Source of the DNA: Mucilaginibacter rigui
GTDB lineage: Bacteria; Bacteroidota; Bacteroidia; Sphingobacteriales; Sphingobacteriaceae
Direction: 5' to 3'
NCBI RefSeq assembly: GCF_014773275.1
Contig: NZ_JACWMW010000002.1
Span: 1,116,001-1,180,000 of the forward strand
DNA: 64,000 nucleotides
The translations under genes were made by a program, and so were the position numbers. Below the pieces are notes generated by a model that was given only the letters and a program-made list of their open reading frames with translations, was not told the DNA's origin and made no database searches. This document shows, one piece after another, positions 19,126 to 28,531 of the stretch (its first letter is position 1; every line of letters starts with the position of its first letter).

Positions 19126-20457
19126 CTAAGGTTTTGTTCCCGGATTTATGTTCCACGTTACGCCTACGGCAACCCCTGCCGATTTCAGATTTACCTGCCC
19201 GTAGCCTATGCCCGTAAGCGGTACTTTGTAATATGGCTGCACAGCTACACCAAATTTTGAGCTTATCTCGCGCTGATAAGTCATATTAAGGTTTAGGATG
19301 CCCATAATATGTTGGTTCTTGTTACGGATATTGTATGTTGCAGGCCCGCCGGGGTATCCGCCGGCATAGTTGAATGTGTAATTTTCGCGCAGCATAAAAT
19401 ATGACGATAGGCCCGTGCCCATACTGAATTTATTTACGCCTTTGTTATAAACCTGGTAACCCACGTTGATAGGTATATCCAATACAGTACAACTTGCGCT
19501 TACACTCTCGGGGTTTGAACTGAATTTGTACGCCGATGTATAGTTGGCGAAGTTTGCCAGATAAGGTTTATCGGCATAAATAGCGCCGGTAGTAATGCTC
19601 CACTTACGTGTTACGCCTACAGTTAGCAGCAGCCCCGCATTTGTACCTACTTTTTGCGAAAATCCTTTAACACTGTTAACGTCTGGAGATGCTACAAAGC
19701 TTAATGCTAAAGTTGGTTTAAAAGCCATAGCCGCACCACCCGATGCACTATGACGGTATTTGGCCGGTTTTTTATTTGGCTTCACATCATCCATTACCGA
19801 TACCAGTTCGCGTTTTTTGAGGGTGTCGGCCTGATTGCTATTACTGGCCATTACAGCGGTTTTATCAGTTATAATAGTATCAACCTTAGCATAATTGGCG
19901 GCTTTGTCAGTAATCGCAGTATCGTGTTTTGTAACATTATCTACTATGTTATTAGCGGCGTTGTCTGTAACAACACCGGGTGTTTTTGTTATATAGGATG
20001 TATTAACGCCATAGGTATCAATTCCGGTAATTTTACGGCCGCCCGGTACAGCAGATAAGGTGAAGAACGATTTACTTTTACGGCTCATATCACCCGCATT
20101 CATCGCGCTGCTATCATTCGCCGAAAGCGTATTACTTTTGAGATCTGCCAGTTGCTGCACAGGCGGGCCGTATTTACCGGAATCTTTTTGAACAGGCGCT
20201 GTTTTTTTTACCACCTGTGTTGTTTTATCGGGTTTTGATACAGGGTTTAAAAATAACCAGCCAATAACCAGCAGCAACATGGCTGCAATGGTGCTAACCA
20301 GTAGTATTAAACTGCGGGTGATACCTTTTGGCTTTTTACCATCAAGCATAGCCTCCATAGCATCCCAGTCCTCCTCCCGGTATGATGCATTGTCGCCAGG
20401 CTCGCTTAGGCCCTGGCTAAACAATTTATCAATACTATTTTCTTTTTCCTCTTTCAT
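19126..20457 (-). CDS. Membrane-anchored outer-membrane beta-barrel-like protein coupled to an ECF sigma factor
   Basis: The 443-residue protein has a cytoplasmic N-terminus (KLFSQGLSEPGDNASYREEDWDAM) and one helix at about residues 46-70. A low-complexity Ser/Thr/Asn linker of about 150 residues follows, and then a C-terminal barrel-like domain of about 190 residues. The start overlaps the sigma-factor stop by 4 bases (ATGA). N-terminal cytoplasmic segments of this kind before a single helix are seen in Bacteroidota genes that follow ECF sigma factors, where they may act like an anti-sigma tail. That role is inferred. No zinc-binding HxxxCxxC anti-sigma motif is present. Confidence 0.72.
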   Translation of the reverse strand: MKEEKENSIDKLFSQGLSEPGDNASYREEDWDAMEAMLDGKKPKGITRSLILLVSTIAAMLLLVIGWLFLNPVSKPDKTTQVVKKTAPVQKDSGKYGPPVQQLADLKSNTLSANDSSAMNAGDMSRKSKSFFTLSAVPGGRKITGIDTYGVNTSYITKTPGVVTDNAANNIVDNVTKHDTAITDKAANYAKVDTIITDKTAVMASNSNQADTLKKRELVSVMDDVKPNKKPAKYRHSASGGAAMAFKPTLALSFVASPDVNSVKGFSQKVGTNAGLLLTVGVTRKWSITTGAIYADKPYLANFANYTSAYKFSSNPESVSASCTVLDIPINVGYQVYNKGVNKFSMGTGLSSYFMLRENYTFNYAGGYPGGPATYNIRNKNQHIMGILNLNMTYQREISSKFGVAVQPYYKVPLTGIGYGQVNLKSAGVAVGVTWNINPGTKP

Positions 20458-21095
20458 CTTTTGGTTACGTTATTCACAAAGGAGATGGATAGGTCTGTGT
20501 GCTTTGTATGGTTAATGGGTACTATGTTGTCGTTTACTTGTTTATTTATTTGGCCGGGCGTTTTGTTGCTCTCGGTTATCATAATTTTTAATTTTTCCCT
20601 GGCCTTATGCAGGTTTGATTTTGAGGTGCCTATGCTAATGTTCAGCATACCGCCTATTTCTTCGTGCGTGTAACCTTCAATCGCAAATAAATTGAATATA
20701 GTACGGTATGCACGCGGTAACTGACTTATCATATCCAGTAACTCGTTGTAATTTAAATTCCTGTCGGCAAAATCGGTATCGTTAATATGCTCGGCCTTAT
20801 CAAGCTCCTCGGTGTAAGCAATTTTTAGGTTAAAGCGATAATAATCTATAGACGTATTAACCATAATACGGCCCAGCCAGGCCTTAAAAGGCTTGGTTAT
20901 ATCATACTTAGTAAGGTTTTTGAATACTTTGTAAAATCCCTGGTTCATGATCTCCGAAGCTTCATACCTGTTGGCCGCGTACCTTAGGCATATCCCCATA
21001 GCAAAGCCATAGTAAGCCTTATACAACAGTTTTTGACTCAACCTGTCGTTATTTAAACAGCCTTTTACCAGTTGATATAATTCTTCTTCGCCCAT
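20454..21095 (-). CDS. ECF-type RNA polymerase sigma factor
   Basis: The 213-residue protein has sigma region 2 at about residues 20-95 (YAANRYEASEIMNQGFYKVF, then KPFKAWLGRIMVNTSIDYYR). Region 4 lies at about residues 118-175 (LPRAYRTIFNLFAIEGYTHE followed by SIGTSKSNLHKARE). This is the layout of the extracytoplasmic-function sigma-70 group. It is the first gene of a minus-strand set with a barrel-like protein (4-base overlap), YceI and DUF5777, so it probably controls that set. The C-terminal tail of about 35 residues beyond region 4 is unusual but without a recognisable motif. Confidence 0.93.
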   Translation of the reverse strand: MGEEELYQLVKGCLNNDRLSQKLLYKAYYGFAMGICLRYAANRYEASEIMNQGFYKVFKNLTKYDITKPFKAWLGRIMVNTSIDYYRFNLKIAYTEELDKAEHINDTDFADRNLNYNELLDMISQLPRAYRTIFNLFAIEGYTHEEIGGMLNISIGTSKSNLHKAREKLKIMITESNKTPGQINKQVNDNIVPINHTKHTDLSISFVNNVTKR

Positions 21096-21254
21096 GTTTG
21101 GGTTTCTGTTTGCCTTAATTTAACACCTTATCTGCATACATCACGATAGATGTGGTGTAAAGGTTGCCCGCCACGTAAAAAAAATATCTGTTTGTTTGAA
21201 TAATCATCCGCAGGCCAAATATTAAAGAAATTTAGCTATAATTAAATCAATAAC

Positions 21255-21269
21255 TTAGTAATTTACTAA
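21255..21269. promoter_or_regulatory. TTAGTAA-N-TTACTAA palindrome before the AraC-type gene
   Basis: The 15-base perfect palindrome lies 9 bases before the start codon of the AraC-type regulator, in the divergent gap with the sigma-factor gene. It could be an autoregulatory operator. It also resembles a word in the A+T-rich repeat family, so a non-regulatory origin is possible. Confidence 0.35.
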
Positions 21270-21277
21270 ATGCCTTA

Positions 21278-22156
21278 ATGAAAGTACTGCCTTTTACCAT
21301 ACCTGTGCCCGAGGGGCAAACTATAATTGTGCAGGAAGAGATGCAGAGTCACTTTTATCCGCATCTGCACCGACACGCAGAAATACAGATAACCTGGATA
21401 AAACGCGGCGAGGGAACTTTGCTTACAGGTAACAGTATGCATTCATTTAAAGCCGGCGAGGTATATGTACTTGGTGCAAACCTGCCGCATTTATTTAGAA
21501 GCAGCCCCGAATATTTTGATGAAAGCAACAAACTGGATGTGCAGGAACTTACCATATTTTTTGACCCCACGGGAAAACTATCGGCTTTGTTTGACCTGCC
21601 AGAGATGCAGGCCGTAAAAACATTTTTTGAAAAATGGCAGGTGGGGTTTAAGATCCCGGTTGAGGTAACGGGTGCTTTTAGGGAGCAAATTGATATGGTA
21701 CAGCATACAAGGGGCGTTTACCGCATGTCGGTATTTTTAAGGATGGTTAACCTGTTGATGGGGATAGAAAACCTACAACCCTTATCGGTTGCCAGCCATA
21801 CCCAACCCCTTACAGACCCTGAGGGTATGCGCATAGCATCGGTATTAAATTATATTATGCATAATTACAGCAGCACCCTAACGCTTGAGGATGTTGCCCT
21901 GCAGGCTCATTTAACCCCCAATGCATTTTGCCGCTATTTTAAGAAACATACCCGGTTAACATTTGTGGCCTTTGTAAATAAGGTACGGGTAAACCAGGCC
22001 TGCAAACTGCTTATAAACGGTGAATTGAATACTATTGCCGATATTGCCTACAGTTGCGGTTTTAGCAGCATTAACAATTTTAATTTAACGTTTAAAAAAA
22101 TAATGGGCAAATCGCCAAGAGATTACGTGAATGATTACACCCACAGGGTGAAGTAA
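21278..22156 (+). CDS. AraC-family transcriptional regulator
   Basis: This 292-residue regulator has an N-terminal cupin-type sensing domain, with PHLHRHAEIQITWI and a later GEVYVLGANLPHLF. A C-terminal AraC double helix-turn-helix occupies about residues 190-288, with the second helix in DIAYSCGFSSINNFNLTFKK. The gene is divergent from the ECF sigma factor. The nearest catabolic operon is the hydroxyproline cluster ending at 17518, and a cupin/AraC regulator of this type would be a plausible activator of it. That link is an inference from proximity only, because the sigma-factor group lies between. Confidence 0.9.
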   Translation: MKVLPFTIPVPEGQTIIVQEEMQSHFYPHLHRHAEIQITWIKRGEGTLLTGNSMHSFKAGEVYVLGANLPHLFRSSPEYFDESNKLDVQELTIFFDPTGKLSALFDLPEMQAVKTFFEKWQVGFKIPVEVTGAFREQIDMVQHTRGVYRMSVFLRMVNLLMGIENLQPLSVASHTQPLTDPEGMRIASVLNYIMHNYSSTLTLEDVALQAHLTPNAFCRYFKKHTRLTFVAFVNKVRVNQACKLLINGELNTIADIAYSCGFSSINNFNLTFKKIMGKSPRDYVNDYTHRVK

Positions 22157-22182
22157 AGGGATTTTTATAACTATATTTAGGT

Positions 22183-22923
22183 ATGAAAAAGCTATTCTAC
22201 CTGTTAATACTGCTTTCGGCCTGTAAAAGTAACCCGGATAAAAAGTTGGAGGCTACCGTACAGCCCGATTCTTCCGGGGCAATGAGACCTGCCGACACTA
22301 CTTTTTTATTGAAAGAGGCGCAGAAAGGTTTTTATCATGCAGTTTTCATCGAAAAGAACAGGGAATCAAAAGTATATAAGCGTTTACTTGATTTTAAGTA
22401 TGACCATTACGATAGCATAGCATATAACGAAAACTATAAAATACTTAAAGTGAAGTTTAAAAAACCGCTTAAAAAGTATGATGTAGCAAGCCTGGGGCAA
22501 GATTGGTTACCTTTATACGCCTATAAAGGCAAATATTATTTATATGCGCCAAGCGATTGGGGAAACACAGGCCGGCGCAGACTTACGGATAGTACACTAA
22601 CTTATTGGAGCGTTGACGGCCCCGATCTGAAGCCCCTGCTAAGTTTTAAAAAAATAAACGATAGTAAATATTCACTCACATCGCAGCCCTTTTACCAGTT
22701 TGTAAAAAAGTCAAACATCAATATCTATATTATCGACCCTAAAAACAAGGTGGCTGTTTGGGAAGATACAGCCTTACCGGCAGACTATAGATACGGTTTG
22801 TATGTGCCGGTACAATTTGCTCAAAATTTTGATATGGTACACAATTACTGCAAAACCGACAAAATGCCCGAGTTTGTATTTGATAAGATAGATTTTAAGG
22901 CGCTTATCAAAGGGTTTAATTAA
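22183..22923 (+). CDS. Predicted lipoprotein, function unknown
   Basis: The 246-residue protein starts MKKLFYLLILLSACKSN, a signal peptide with a lipobox ending at Cys14, so it is probably a lipoprotein. The mature part has charged and aromatic residues with FKKPLKKYDVASLGQDWLPL and later PSDWGNTGRRRL. I do not recognise the domain. It follows the AraC gene by 26 bases on the same strand and overlaps the convergent minus-strand gene by 8 bases at the 3' end. Codon use is like the neighbours. Confidence 0.72.
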   Translation: MKKLFYLLILLSACKSNPDKKLEATVQPDSSGAMRPADTTFLLKEAQKGFYHAVFIEKNRESKVYKRLLDFKYDHYDSIAYNENYKILKVKFKKPLKKYDVASLGQDWLPLYAYKGKYYLYAPSDWGNTGRRRLTDSTLTYWSVDGPDLKPLLSFKKINDSKYSLTSQPFYQFVKKSNINIYIIDPKNKVAVWEDTALPADYRYGLYVPVQFAQNFDMVHNYCKTDKMPEFVFDKIDFKALIKGFN

Positions 22924-23827
22924 CGGGAGTTTTATAATAATAAATAGGTGCATATATACCTTCGCTGGTAGTATAATAACCTTTGCCATCGTGTGTAAAA
23001 GCAATAGCTTCACCTTGCTTTTCCTGTTTGTAAGGCAATTCACGCGGTTCTTTTTTCAGAGTTTGCCAAATAGGCTCGGCTGCAGCGCGGTGCCAGTAAA
23101 AAACCTTTTCGTAGTTCCTCACCAGTATCTGCTTACCATCCGCCGATACATCCGCAGCTGTTATCCATTTAAAGGGTTTTAATCCTTTAAAGAACAGTTT
23201 GCCTCTAAATGCAAGGGTAAGCGTATCATTTGCTTTGTATTTAAGCGGCGTAGTATAAACACCAACACTATCGCCCCGTTTAGTAATAATGTATAAAAGT
23301 TTTTCAATAGGGTCTATAGTCATGGCTTCTGCATCTTTTGCGCCGTCGGGATATTTTAAGTGTTGTGGTATAGGTACTGCGTGCGCAATGCCATCTGTCC
23401 CCCAGTTTTTCCGTTCTTCCATGCGGTAAACGGTTATATAGTTTCTGCGGGCGTCATTGTCGCCAATATCGCCCATATAAACATAACTTTTGTTCTTAAC
23501 CGGCCCGGGGCCTACGGCAATGTCCTCGCAATCTATCACCCCACGACCGCGCACCTTTATATCGCCGGTATAGTATACGGTGGTTTTTAATTTACCATCG
23601 GCAGTAATGGCAAAAAAACGGCTGGTATCGCCGCTATCATTATGGGCATAATAAATACCGGGATTTAAGGCCGATGCTGCCAGGCCCGAGGTTTCATCCA
23701 TTTCTTTTGAATATAAATGGCTTTCGGGTAATTGCTTATTATCAACTAAGCGGTGCTTGGCAAATGCCGCTATAAAACACAGGGCAAGTATGGGTGCAAA
23801 TATTTTTAAAGTTTTACTTTTAAACAT
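22916..23827 (-). CDS. Exported propeller-like protein, function unknown
   Basis: The 303-residue protein has a hydrophobic N-terminal signal segment. The rest contains repeated strand-rich blocks such as ETSGLAASALNPGIYYAHND, YVYMGDIGDNDARRNYITVY and AEAMTIDPIEKLLYIITKRG, and ends with EAIAFTHDGKGYYTTSEG. This is the pattern of a beta-propeller similar to other secreted proteins of this class in Bacteroidota. No catalytic motif is evident. It overlaps the convergent lipoprotein gene by 8 bases. The function is unknown. Confidence 0.72.
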   Translation of the reverse strand: MFKSKTLKIFAPILALCFIAAFAKHRLVDNKQLPESHLYSKEMDETSGLAASALNPGIYYAHNDSGDTSRFFAITADGKLKTTVYYTGDIKVRGRGVIDCEDIAVGPGPVKNKSYVYMGDIGDNDARRNYITVYRMEERKNWGTDGIAHAVPIPQHLKYPDGAKDAEAMTIDPIEKLLYIITKRGDSVGVYTTPLKYKANDTLTLAFRGKLFFKGLKPFKWITAADVSADGKQILVRNYEKVFYWHRAAAEPIWQTLKKEPRELPYKQEKQGEAIAFTHDGKGYYTTSEGIYAPIYYYKTPVN

Positions 23828-23844
23828 AACTAAGCATATAGAAC

Positions 23845-23874
23845 AAAAAACGGCCCATATTATTATGGGCCGTT
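23845..23874 (-). terminator. Intrinsic terminator of the desaturase gene
   Basis: A 10-bp stem (23849-23858 with 23865-23874, core ACGGCCCAT/ATGGGCCGT) has a 6-base loop. On the minus strand it is followed by a run of six Ts. It lies about 24 bases after the desaturase stop. Confidence 0.88.
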
Positions 23875-23897
23875 CTGTTATATGTTAAAATTAGCTT

Positions 23898-24926
23898 TTA
23901 CGAGTTTTGTGAGGTTAATGCGGGTTCTTTTGCAAAGCTCATTTCTGCATCAGGTTTCGATACATCGGTAATGGCTACTTTACCGCGCTCTTTACGTAGT
24001 ATACGGTTAAATAAGGAGATCTCCCTATCAAATAAAAACTGGAAGAAAAGTTTGGTCCAGGAGGTATGATAGTATAAAGTATCGTAGTATTCGGGCGCAG
24101 TTTTTTTGATCTCCGGCAGTTTATTCCAAGGTATCGACGGGAAATCATGATGCTCGTTATGGAAACCTACGTTAAATGCTACCGCATTAAAGTTACCATA
24201 ATAGCTGTAAGTTTCCTGCTCAACGCTGTGGGTTAAGTAATGCTCCTGGATCCAGCGGGCGCCAAGTGGGTGTAAACCTACCGAGAACGAGAAGCTTAAC
24301 AGCAGGAAAGCTAATGCATGCCAGCCCATAAAATAGTATATAACACCGGTAAATACAGCCTGTACTATCCAGTTGGTTAATATCCAGCCATCAAAAGGGT
24401 GTATCTCGCGCAGGCGCGATAGACGGAACAACTGGAATATCGGGAAGAATAATAGCCATAAAGCTTTACCAAAAAACGAGTTGTTGATCAGTTTTGCCTC
24501 CCATCGGTTTGGCAAATCAGCGTCTAACTCATGTATCCCCTGGAATGAATGGTGTTTGATATGATATTTTTCGAACGATATAGCGCTTGGCAGTATTTGC
24601 GGCAAGTTGGCAAGCATGGATGCCCAGCGGTTGGCGTTACGGTTTTTAAATAATAATTGGTGGGTACACTCATGTATCATTACAAACAATGCATGGTCTG
24701 CAAAGGCACCTAATAAATAGGCCGCGCCAAATACCAGCCACCACGATTGATCGCGCAGAAACCAAGCCAGTATAACCTGGAAGGCTACAAGCCCTACAAT
24801 AGCCCAAATGGTTTTTGGGTTTTTACCTATTAAATTCCTTAACTGCGGAAACTGCTTCAGTATCTTTTTGGTACGTATACGGTGCGGTTCCGACTCCTGG
24901 GAATAAACAAAATCAGTCTTCTTCAT
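23898..24926 (-). CDS. Fatty acid desaturase, sphingolipid delta4-desaturase (DES) type
   Basis: This 342-residue membrane desaturase has the three histidine boxes HECTH (85-89), HIKHH (122-126) and HNEHH (256-260) for a di-iron centre, and four or so membrane helices. Beyond the boxes, the blocks ANLPQILPSAISFEKYHIKH and DFPSIPWNKLPEIKKTAPEY are those of eukaryotic DES1/DEGS1 dihydroceramide delta4-desaturases rather than ordinary acyl-lipid desaturases. Sphingobacteriaceae make sphingolipids, so a sphingoid-base desaturase is plausible. Substrate and regiochemistry are inferred. It has its own terminator and no obvious operon partner. Confidence 0.87.
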   Translation of the reverse strand: MKKTDFVYSQESEPHRIRTKKILKQFPQLRNLIGKNPKTIWAIVGLVAFQVILAWFLRDQSWWLVFGAAYLLGAFADHALFVMIHECTHQLLFKNRNANRWASMLANLPQILPSAISFEKYHIKHHSFQGIHELDADLPNRWEAKLINNSFFGKALWLLFFPIFQLFRLSRLREIHPFDGWILTNWIVQAVFTGVIYYFMGWHALAFLLLSFSFSVGLHPLGARWIQEHYLTHSVEQETYSYYGNFNAVAFNVGFHNEHHDFPSIPWNKLPEIKKTAPEYYDTLYYHTSWTKLFFQFLFDREISLFNRILRKERGKVAITDVSKPDAEMSFAKEPALTSQNS

Positions 24927-25103
24927 ATTAGGGTTAAAACGATGAAGATAAGAATAACGTGTTAAAAAAATGATTTAATTATGAAAATTCAGTAATTTGT
25001 GTGGAAAAACGCCCACTTTTATAAACTTTAAAGAAATTAATTTCTTTAAAGTTTTCATTTGTTAAAGGGGATTTATAAAAAAATTAACCAGTAATACTTA
25101 ATT

Positions 25104-25517
25104 ATGTGGTGGATATATGCTTTATTATCAGCGCTGTTTGCAGCTTTAACAGCAATATTTGCAAAAATAGGTATCAAAGGAGTTGATACCGACCTGGCAA
25201 CTGCTATACGTACGGTAGTTATTTTACTTATAGCATGGGCAATTGTATTGTACAAAGGTACAAACCACGGCATAAGCGGGTTAAGCAAACTTAACTGGAC
25301 CTTTCTGGTGCTGTCGGGTTGCGCAACCGGCCTGTCGTGGATCTTTTATTTTAAAGCGTTGCAGTTGGGCAAAGTATCGCAGGTTGCGCCTGTAGATAAG
25401 TTGAGTGTGGCGATTGCCATCATATTATCGGTTGTGTTTTTGGGCGAGCCGCTCACCCTTAAAACCGGGATGGGCGCTTTACTTATTATATCGGGCACAT
25501 TGGTGCTGATATTTTAA
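25104..25517 (+). CDS. EamA-family small membrane transporter (single domain)
   Basis: The 137-residue protein has about five membrane segments and one EamA domain: MWWIYALLSALFAALTAIFA at the start, then LSGCATGLSWIFYFKALQLG and the C-terminal VVFLGEPLTLKTGMGALLII block. Drug/metabolite transporters of this superfamily usually have two such domains (about 300 residues). This one has a single copy and would work as a dimer, as other half-size members do. The substrate is unknown. It is a stand-alone gene between the desaturase and the TonB-linked receptor. Confidence 0.88.
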   Translation: MWWIYALLSALFAALTAIFAKIGIKGVDTDLATAIRTVVILLIAWAIVLYKGTNHGISGLSKLNWTFLVLSGCATGLSWIFYFKALQLGKVSQVAPVDKLSVAIAIILSVVFLGEPLTLKTGMGALLIISGTLVLIF

Positions 25518-25607
25518 TATGACATAATGTAAATGTAACAATTACGAAACCTCCATAATTAATCCAAAGTTTCTTAACAGTTTTGCGCCTCGAAATAAAG
25601 AGGTTAT

Positions 25608-28088
25608 ATGCGTAGGTTATTTGTTCTTGTTTTTCTGTTTGTTACCACATTAAGTATTAATGCCCAAACCCCTAATGCAGGTAAAGGGAAAATAGCCGGG
25701 AAGGTTATAGATGCCGTTACCAGGCAACCGGTAGATTATGCTACCGTATCGGTATTTAAACAAGGTGGTACAAGCCCCTTTAACGGCATCAGTACCGATC
25801 CCAAAGGGAATTTTACCTTAGATAATATTGCCCCCGGAGATTACCGCCTTACCATAGATTTTTTAGGATATAAAAAACACGTTATAGAGCATGTAATTGT
25901 TGCTACTGGTGGTAATGTTACTTTAGGGAATATCGCATTAGAATCGATACAAAACCAGCTTGCCGGCGTTACCATTACCGCCAAAGCCCCGGTTATTGAA
26001 AACCGGATAGACAAGATGGTGTATAATGCCGCCAATGATCTTACCGCGCAAAGCGGTGCAGCTATTGATGTACTCAAGAAAGTACCGCAGGTTACGGTTG
26101 ATATTGACGGTAACGTAGAGTTGCAGGGTAACGGTAATATCCGTTTCCTGATAAATGGTAAGCCAAGCAGTATTTTTGGAGCAAGCCTGGCCGATGCCCT
26201 GCAGGCCATACCCGGCAGCCAGATAAAAAGCATTGAGGTAATAACCAGCCCGGGCGCTAAATACGATGCTGCCGGTACAGGCGGTATCATTAATATTATA
26301 TTAAAAGATAGTAAGGTACAGGGTATAAATGGTAGCATAAACTTAACCGGCGGCACGCGTCAGGAAAACGGCTCATTTAACCTGAATGCCCGTAAAGGTA
26401 ATTTTGGTGTAAATGCATTTTTTAGCGGTAACGCGCAGTTAAACACTACGGTACTAAGCACTAATAACCGTAATACAAGCGGCCCCGGCGATAGCACCAC
26501 CCACCTGTTTCAAAAAGGTAGTGCGGCTACAAAACGCAGCGGCTATCAATCGGGTCTTAGCTTAAACTGGGATATTACCCCAAAGGATGCCTTAACGGCA
26601 TCAGTAGGGTTTGACCATTTTGGTAACCACAGCAACGGCTTAACTAATCAGCAGGAATCTATTACCAACGGTGCTGGTGATCTGGTTTCTGATATTATCA
26701 GTCTGCGTAATTCTGACAGCCGTTTTAGCGCATACTCTACCGATTACAGCCTTGATTATAAGAAAACCTTTGCCAAAGAAGGGCGGGAACTGGATATATT
26801 ATTTACCAGCAGTTACAGTAAAAACACAGTGAATTATTTTCAGCGCCAGGATTATGAGACGCCTGGCATGATCTCGACAGGTATCCGCGGTTTTAACCCA
26901 GGTAATGACAGGGAGACCAATATTTCTGTAGATTACACCCACCCCATAACCAAAACCTTTACTATTGAAGGTGGTGCCAAATTGGTAATTGAAGATTTGA
27001 AGAACGTTACCAATACTGATACACTTTTAGCCGATGGCAGTTACATGAACAATGCCGATCAAACCTACGGGTTTAACTACAAACGCAATATTTACGCGGC
27101 ATACCTAAGCACATCGGCATCGTTATTTAAAAAATTTTTAGATGTAAAACTGGGTTTGCGTAACGAGTACACTACTACTAACGCCAATTTTCCCGGTGTA
27201 GTAATACCGGGTTATAATACGCTTGCGCCATCAGCTGTTATATCGCATAAAATAGGCGGTACACAAAGTATCAAGTTTAGCTACTCGTACCGTATAGAAC
27301 GCCCCGATTATGGCGAGGTAAACCCTTTTTATAACATCAGCGACCCGCATAACATCAGCACTGGTAACCCTAACCTGAAACCCGAGATAAGCAACAGCTT
27401 TGAACTGGGGTACAATAAATCGTTTGATGGTGGTGCCAACATTTATATCGGTAGTTTTTACCGTCACAACAGCGAAGATATACAGCAATTTACTACGCAG
27501 TACGATACCCTGAGCATAAATGGCAAAACATACAGCAATGTATTGCTTAGCCAGCGCGCCAACCTGGGTACCCAGGCATCATTAGGTGGTAATGTGTTTG
27601 CATCGGTACCCGTTACCAGCAAGCTTAACCTGCGCACCAATATATTTTTAGTGAGCCGTACAAATGATGCCCCGGGCGTAGGTAAGGTAACAGCATTTCA
27701 ATACAGGCTTAATTTAAACGCCAGCTACCAGTTCCCGTCTAACTTTTTGGCCGAGGCGTTTGGTAACTATAACTCATCATCGCGCACCTTACAGGGTAAC
27801 CGGCCGCAGTTTTTTTGGTACAATATTGCTGTGCGCAAGCAGTTTTTGGATAAAAAAGCAAGCATCGGCCTGGTGGCCAATAACGCGTTCAGCAAGTATA
27901 TCAACCAGTCGTCAACTACTTCGGGCCCGGGCTTTAGCCAGGCAAGTTTAAGGCAGTTGCCATTGCGCTCTTTCGGTATAACATTAAGCTACAAATTTGG
28001 TAAGCTCGAGTTTTCAAAAAACAAAGATAAAGAGGGCCGTGAAGATAACGGTGGCCAGATGCCTGCCGAGCCATTAGGCGGTAAGTAA
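25608..28088 (+). CDS. TonB-linked outer-membrane receptor with carboxypeptidase-like N-terminal domain
   Basis: The 826-residue protein has a signal peptide (MRRLFVLVFLFVTTLSINAQ), and a CarboxypepD_reg-like domain at about residues 28-115 (GKIAGKVIDAVTRQPVDYAT). A plug-like region follows (QIKSIEVITSPGAKYDAAGT, then GGIINIILK), and then a C-terminal beta-barrel of the outer-membrane type. The barrel blocks include PNLKPEISNSFELGYNKSFD. It is the kind of receptor used for uptake of large or poorly soluble molecules. No SusD partner lies next to it, so it is not a SusCD pair. The substrate is unknown. Confidence 0.88.
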   Translation: MRRLFVLVFLFVTTLSINAQTPNAGKGKIAGKVIDAVTRQPVDYATVSVFKQGGTSPFNGISTDPKGNFTLDNIAPGDYRLTIDFLGYKKHVIEHVIVATGGNVTLGNIALESIQNQLAGVTITAKAPVIENRIDKMVYNAANDLTAQSGAAIDVLKKVPQVTVDIDGNVELQGNGNIRFLINGKPSSIFGASLADALQAIPGSQIKSIEVITSPGAKYDAAGTGGIINIILKDSKVQGINGSINLTGGTRQENGSFNLNARKGNFGVNAFFSGNAQLNTTVLSTNNRNTSGPGDSTTHLFQKGSAATKRSGYQSGLSLNWDITPKDALTASVGFDHFGNHSNGLTNQQESITNGAGDLVSDIISLRNSDSRFSAYSTDYSLDYKKTFAKEGRELDILFTSSYSKNTVNYFQRQDYETPGMISTGIRGFNPGNDRETNISVDYTHPITKTFTIEGGAKLVIEDLKNVTNTDTLLADGSYMNNADQTYGFNYKRNIYAAYLSTSASLFKKFLDVKLGLRNEYTTTNANFPGVVIPGYNTLAPSAVISHKIGGTQSIKFSYSYRIERPDYGEVNPFYNISDPHNISTGNPNLKPEISNSFELGYNKSFDGGANIYIGSFYRHNSEDIQQFTTQYDTLSINGKTYSNVLLSQRANLGTQASLGGNVFASVPVTSKLNLRTNIFLVSRTNDAPGVGKVTAFQYRLNLNASYQFPSNFLAEAFGNYNSSSRTLQGNRPQFFWYNIAVRKQFLDKKASIGLVANNAFSKYINQSSTTSGPGFSQASLRQLPLRSFGITLSYKFGKLEFSKNKDKEGREDNGGQMPAEPLGGK

Positions 28089-28148
28089 TATTAAAAACAA
28101 TATGCCGTTTTAAAGTATTACTATAATGATATTAAAAGCATTATCATT

Positions 28149-28337
28149 ATGAATACTGCTGATAAACATTTCAAATTCATAAACAGTAAGACTGGCTATG
28201 TAATTTTTTATTCGTCGTTAAGCACAACCCTAACCCCTAATGAACAAAAGGCCGAACTTGATAAAATAAGGGCCCAGGTTGCTACAAAGAACCGTATTAA
28301 CCAGGAAACTGTTTATTGGGAAGAAATTAAAGACTAA
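28149..28337 (+). CDS. Small conserved-looking protein, 62 residues, function unknown
   Basis: The short gene encodes a hydrophilic 62-residue protein (starting MNTADKHFKFINSKTGYVIF) with a basic helical C-terminal half and no signal peptide. An A+T-rich leader and a plausible start lie upstream, and codon use is like the neighbours. No larger frame competes on either strand. I do not recognise the family. A coding role is likely but not proven. Confidence 0.58.
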   Translation: MNTADKHFKFINSKTGYVIFYSSLSTTLTPNEQKAELDKIRAQVATKNRINQETVYWEEIKD

Positions 28338-28531
28338 TAAAACGTATCTCTCATTCCGAACTCCCAAATCTGCAAGGGGATAGTATGCCCTATCCGGTGT
28401 AATAGTCTCCATTAATTTAATTTTTAGGTAAAATATTATTTGCAGTAGTTCGCTGATTATCAGTATATTTATTTGCCAATTATGCCGGGTTAACCACTCG
28501 TGCTGTATTTCAACTAAATAATCTCACAATC

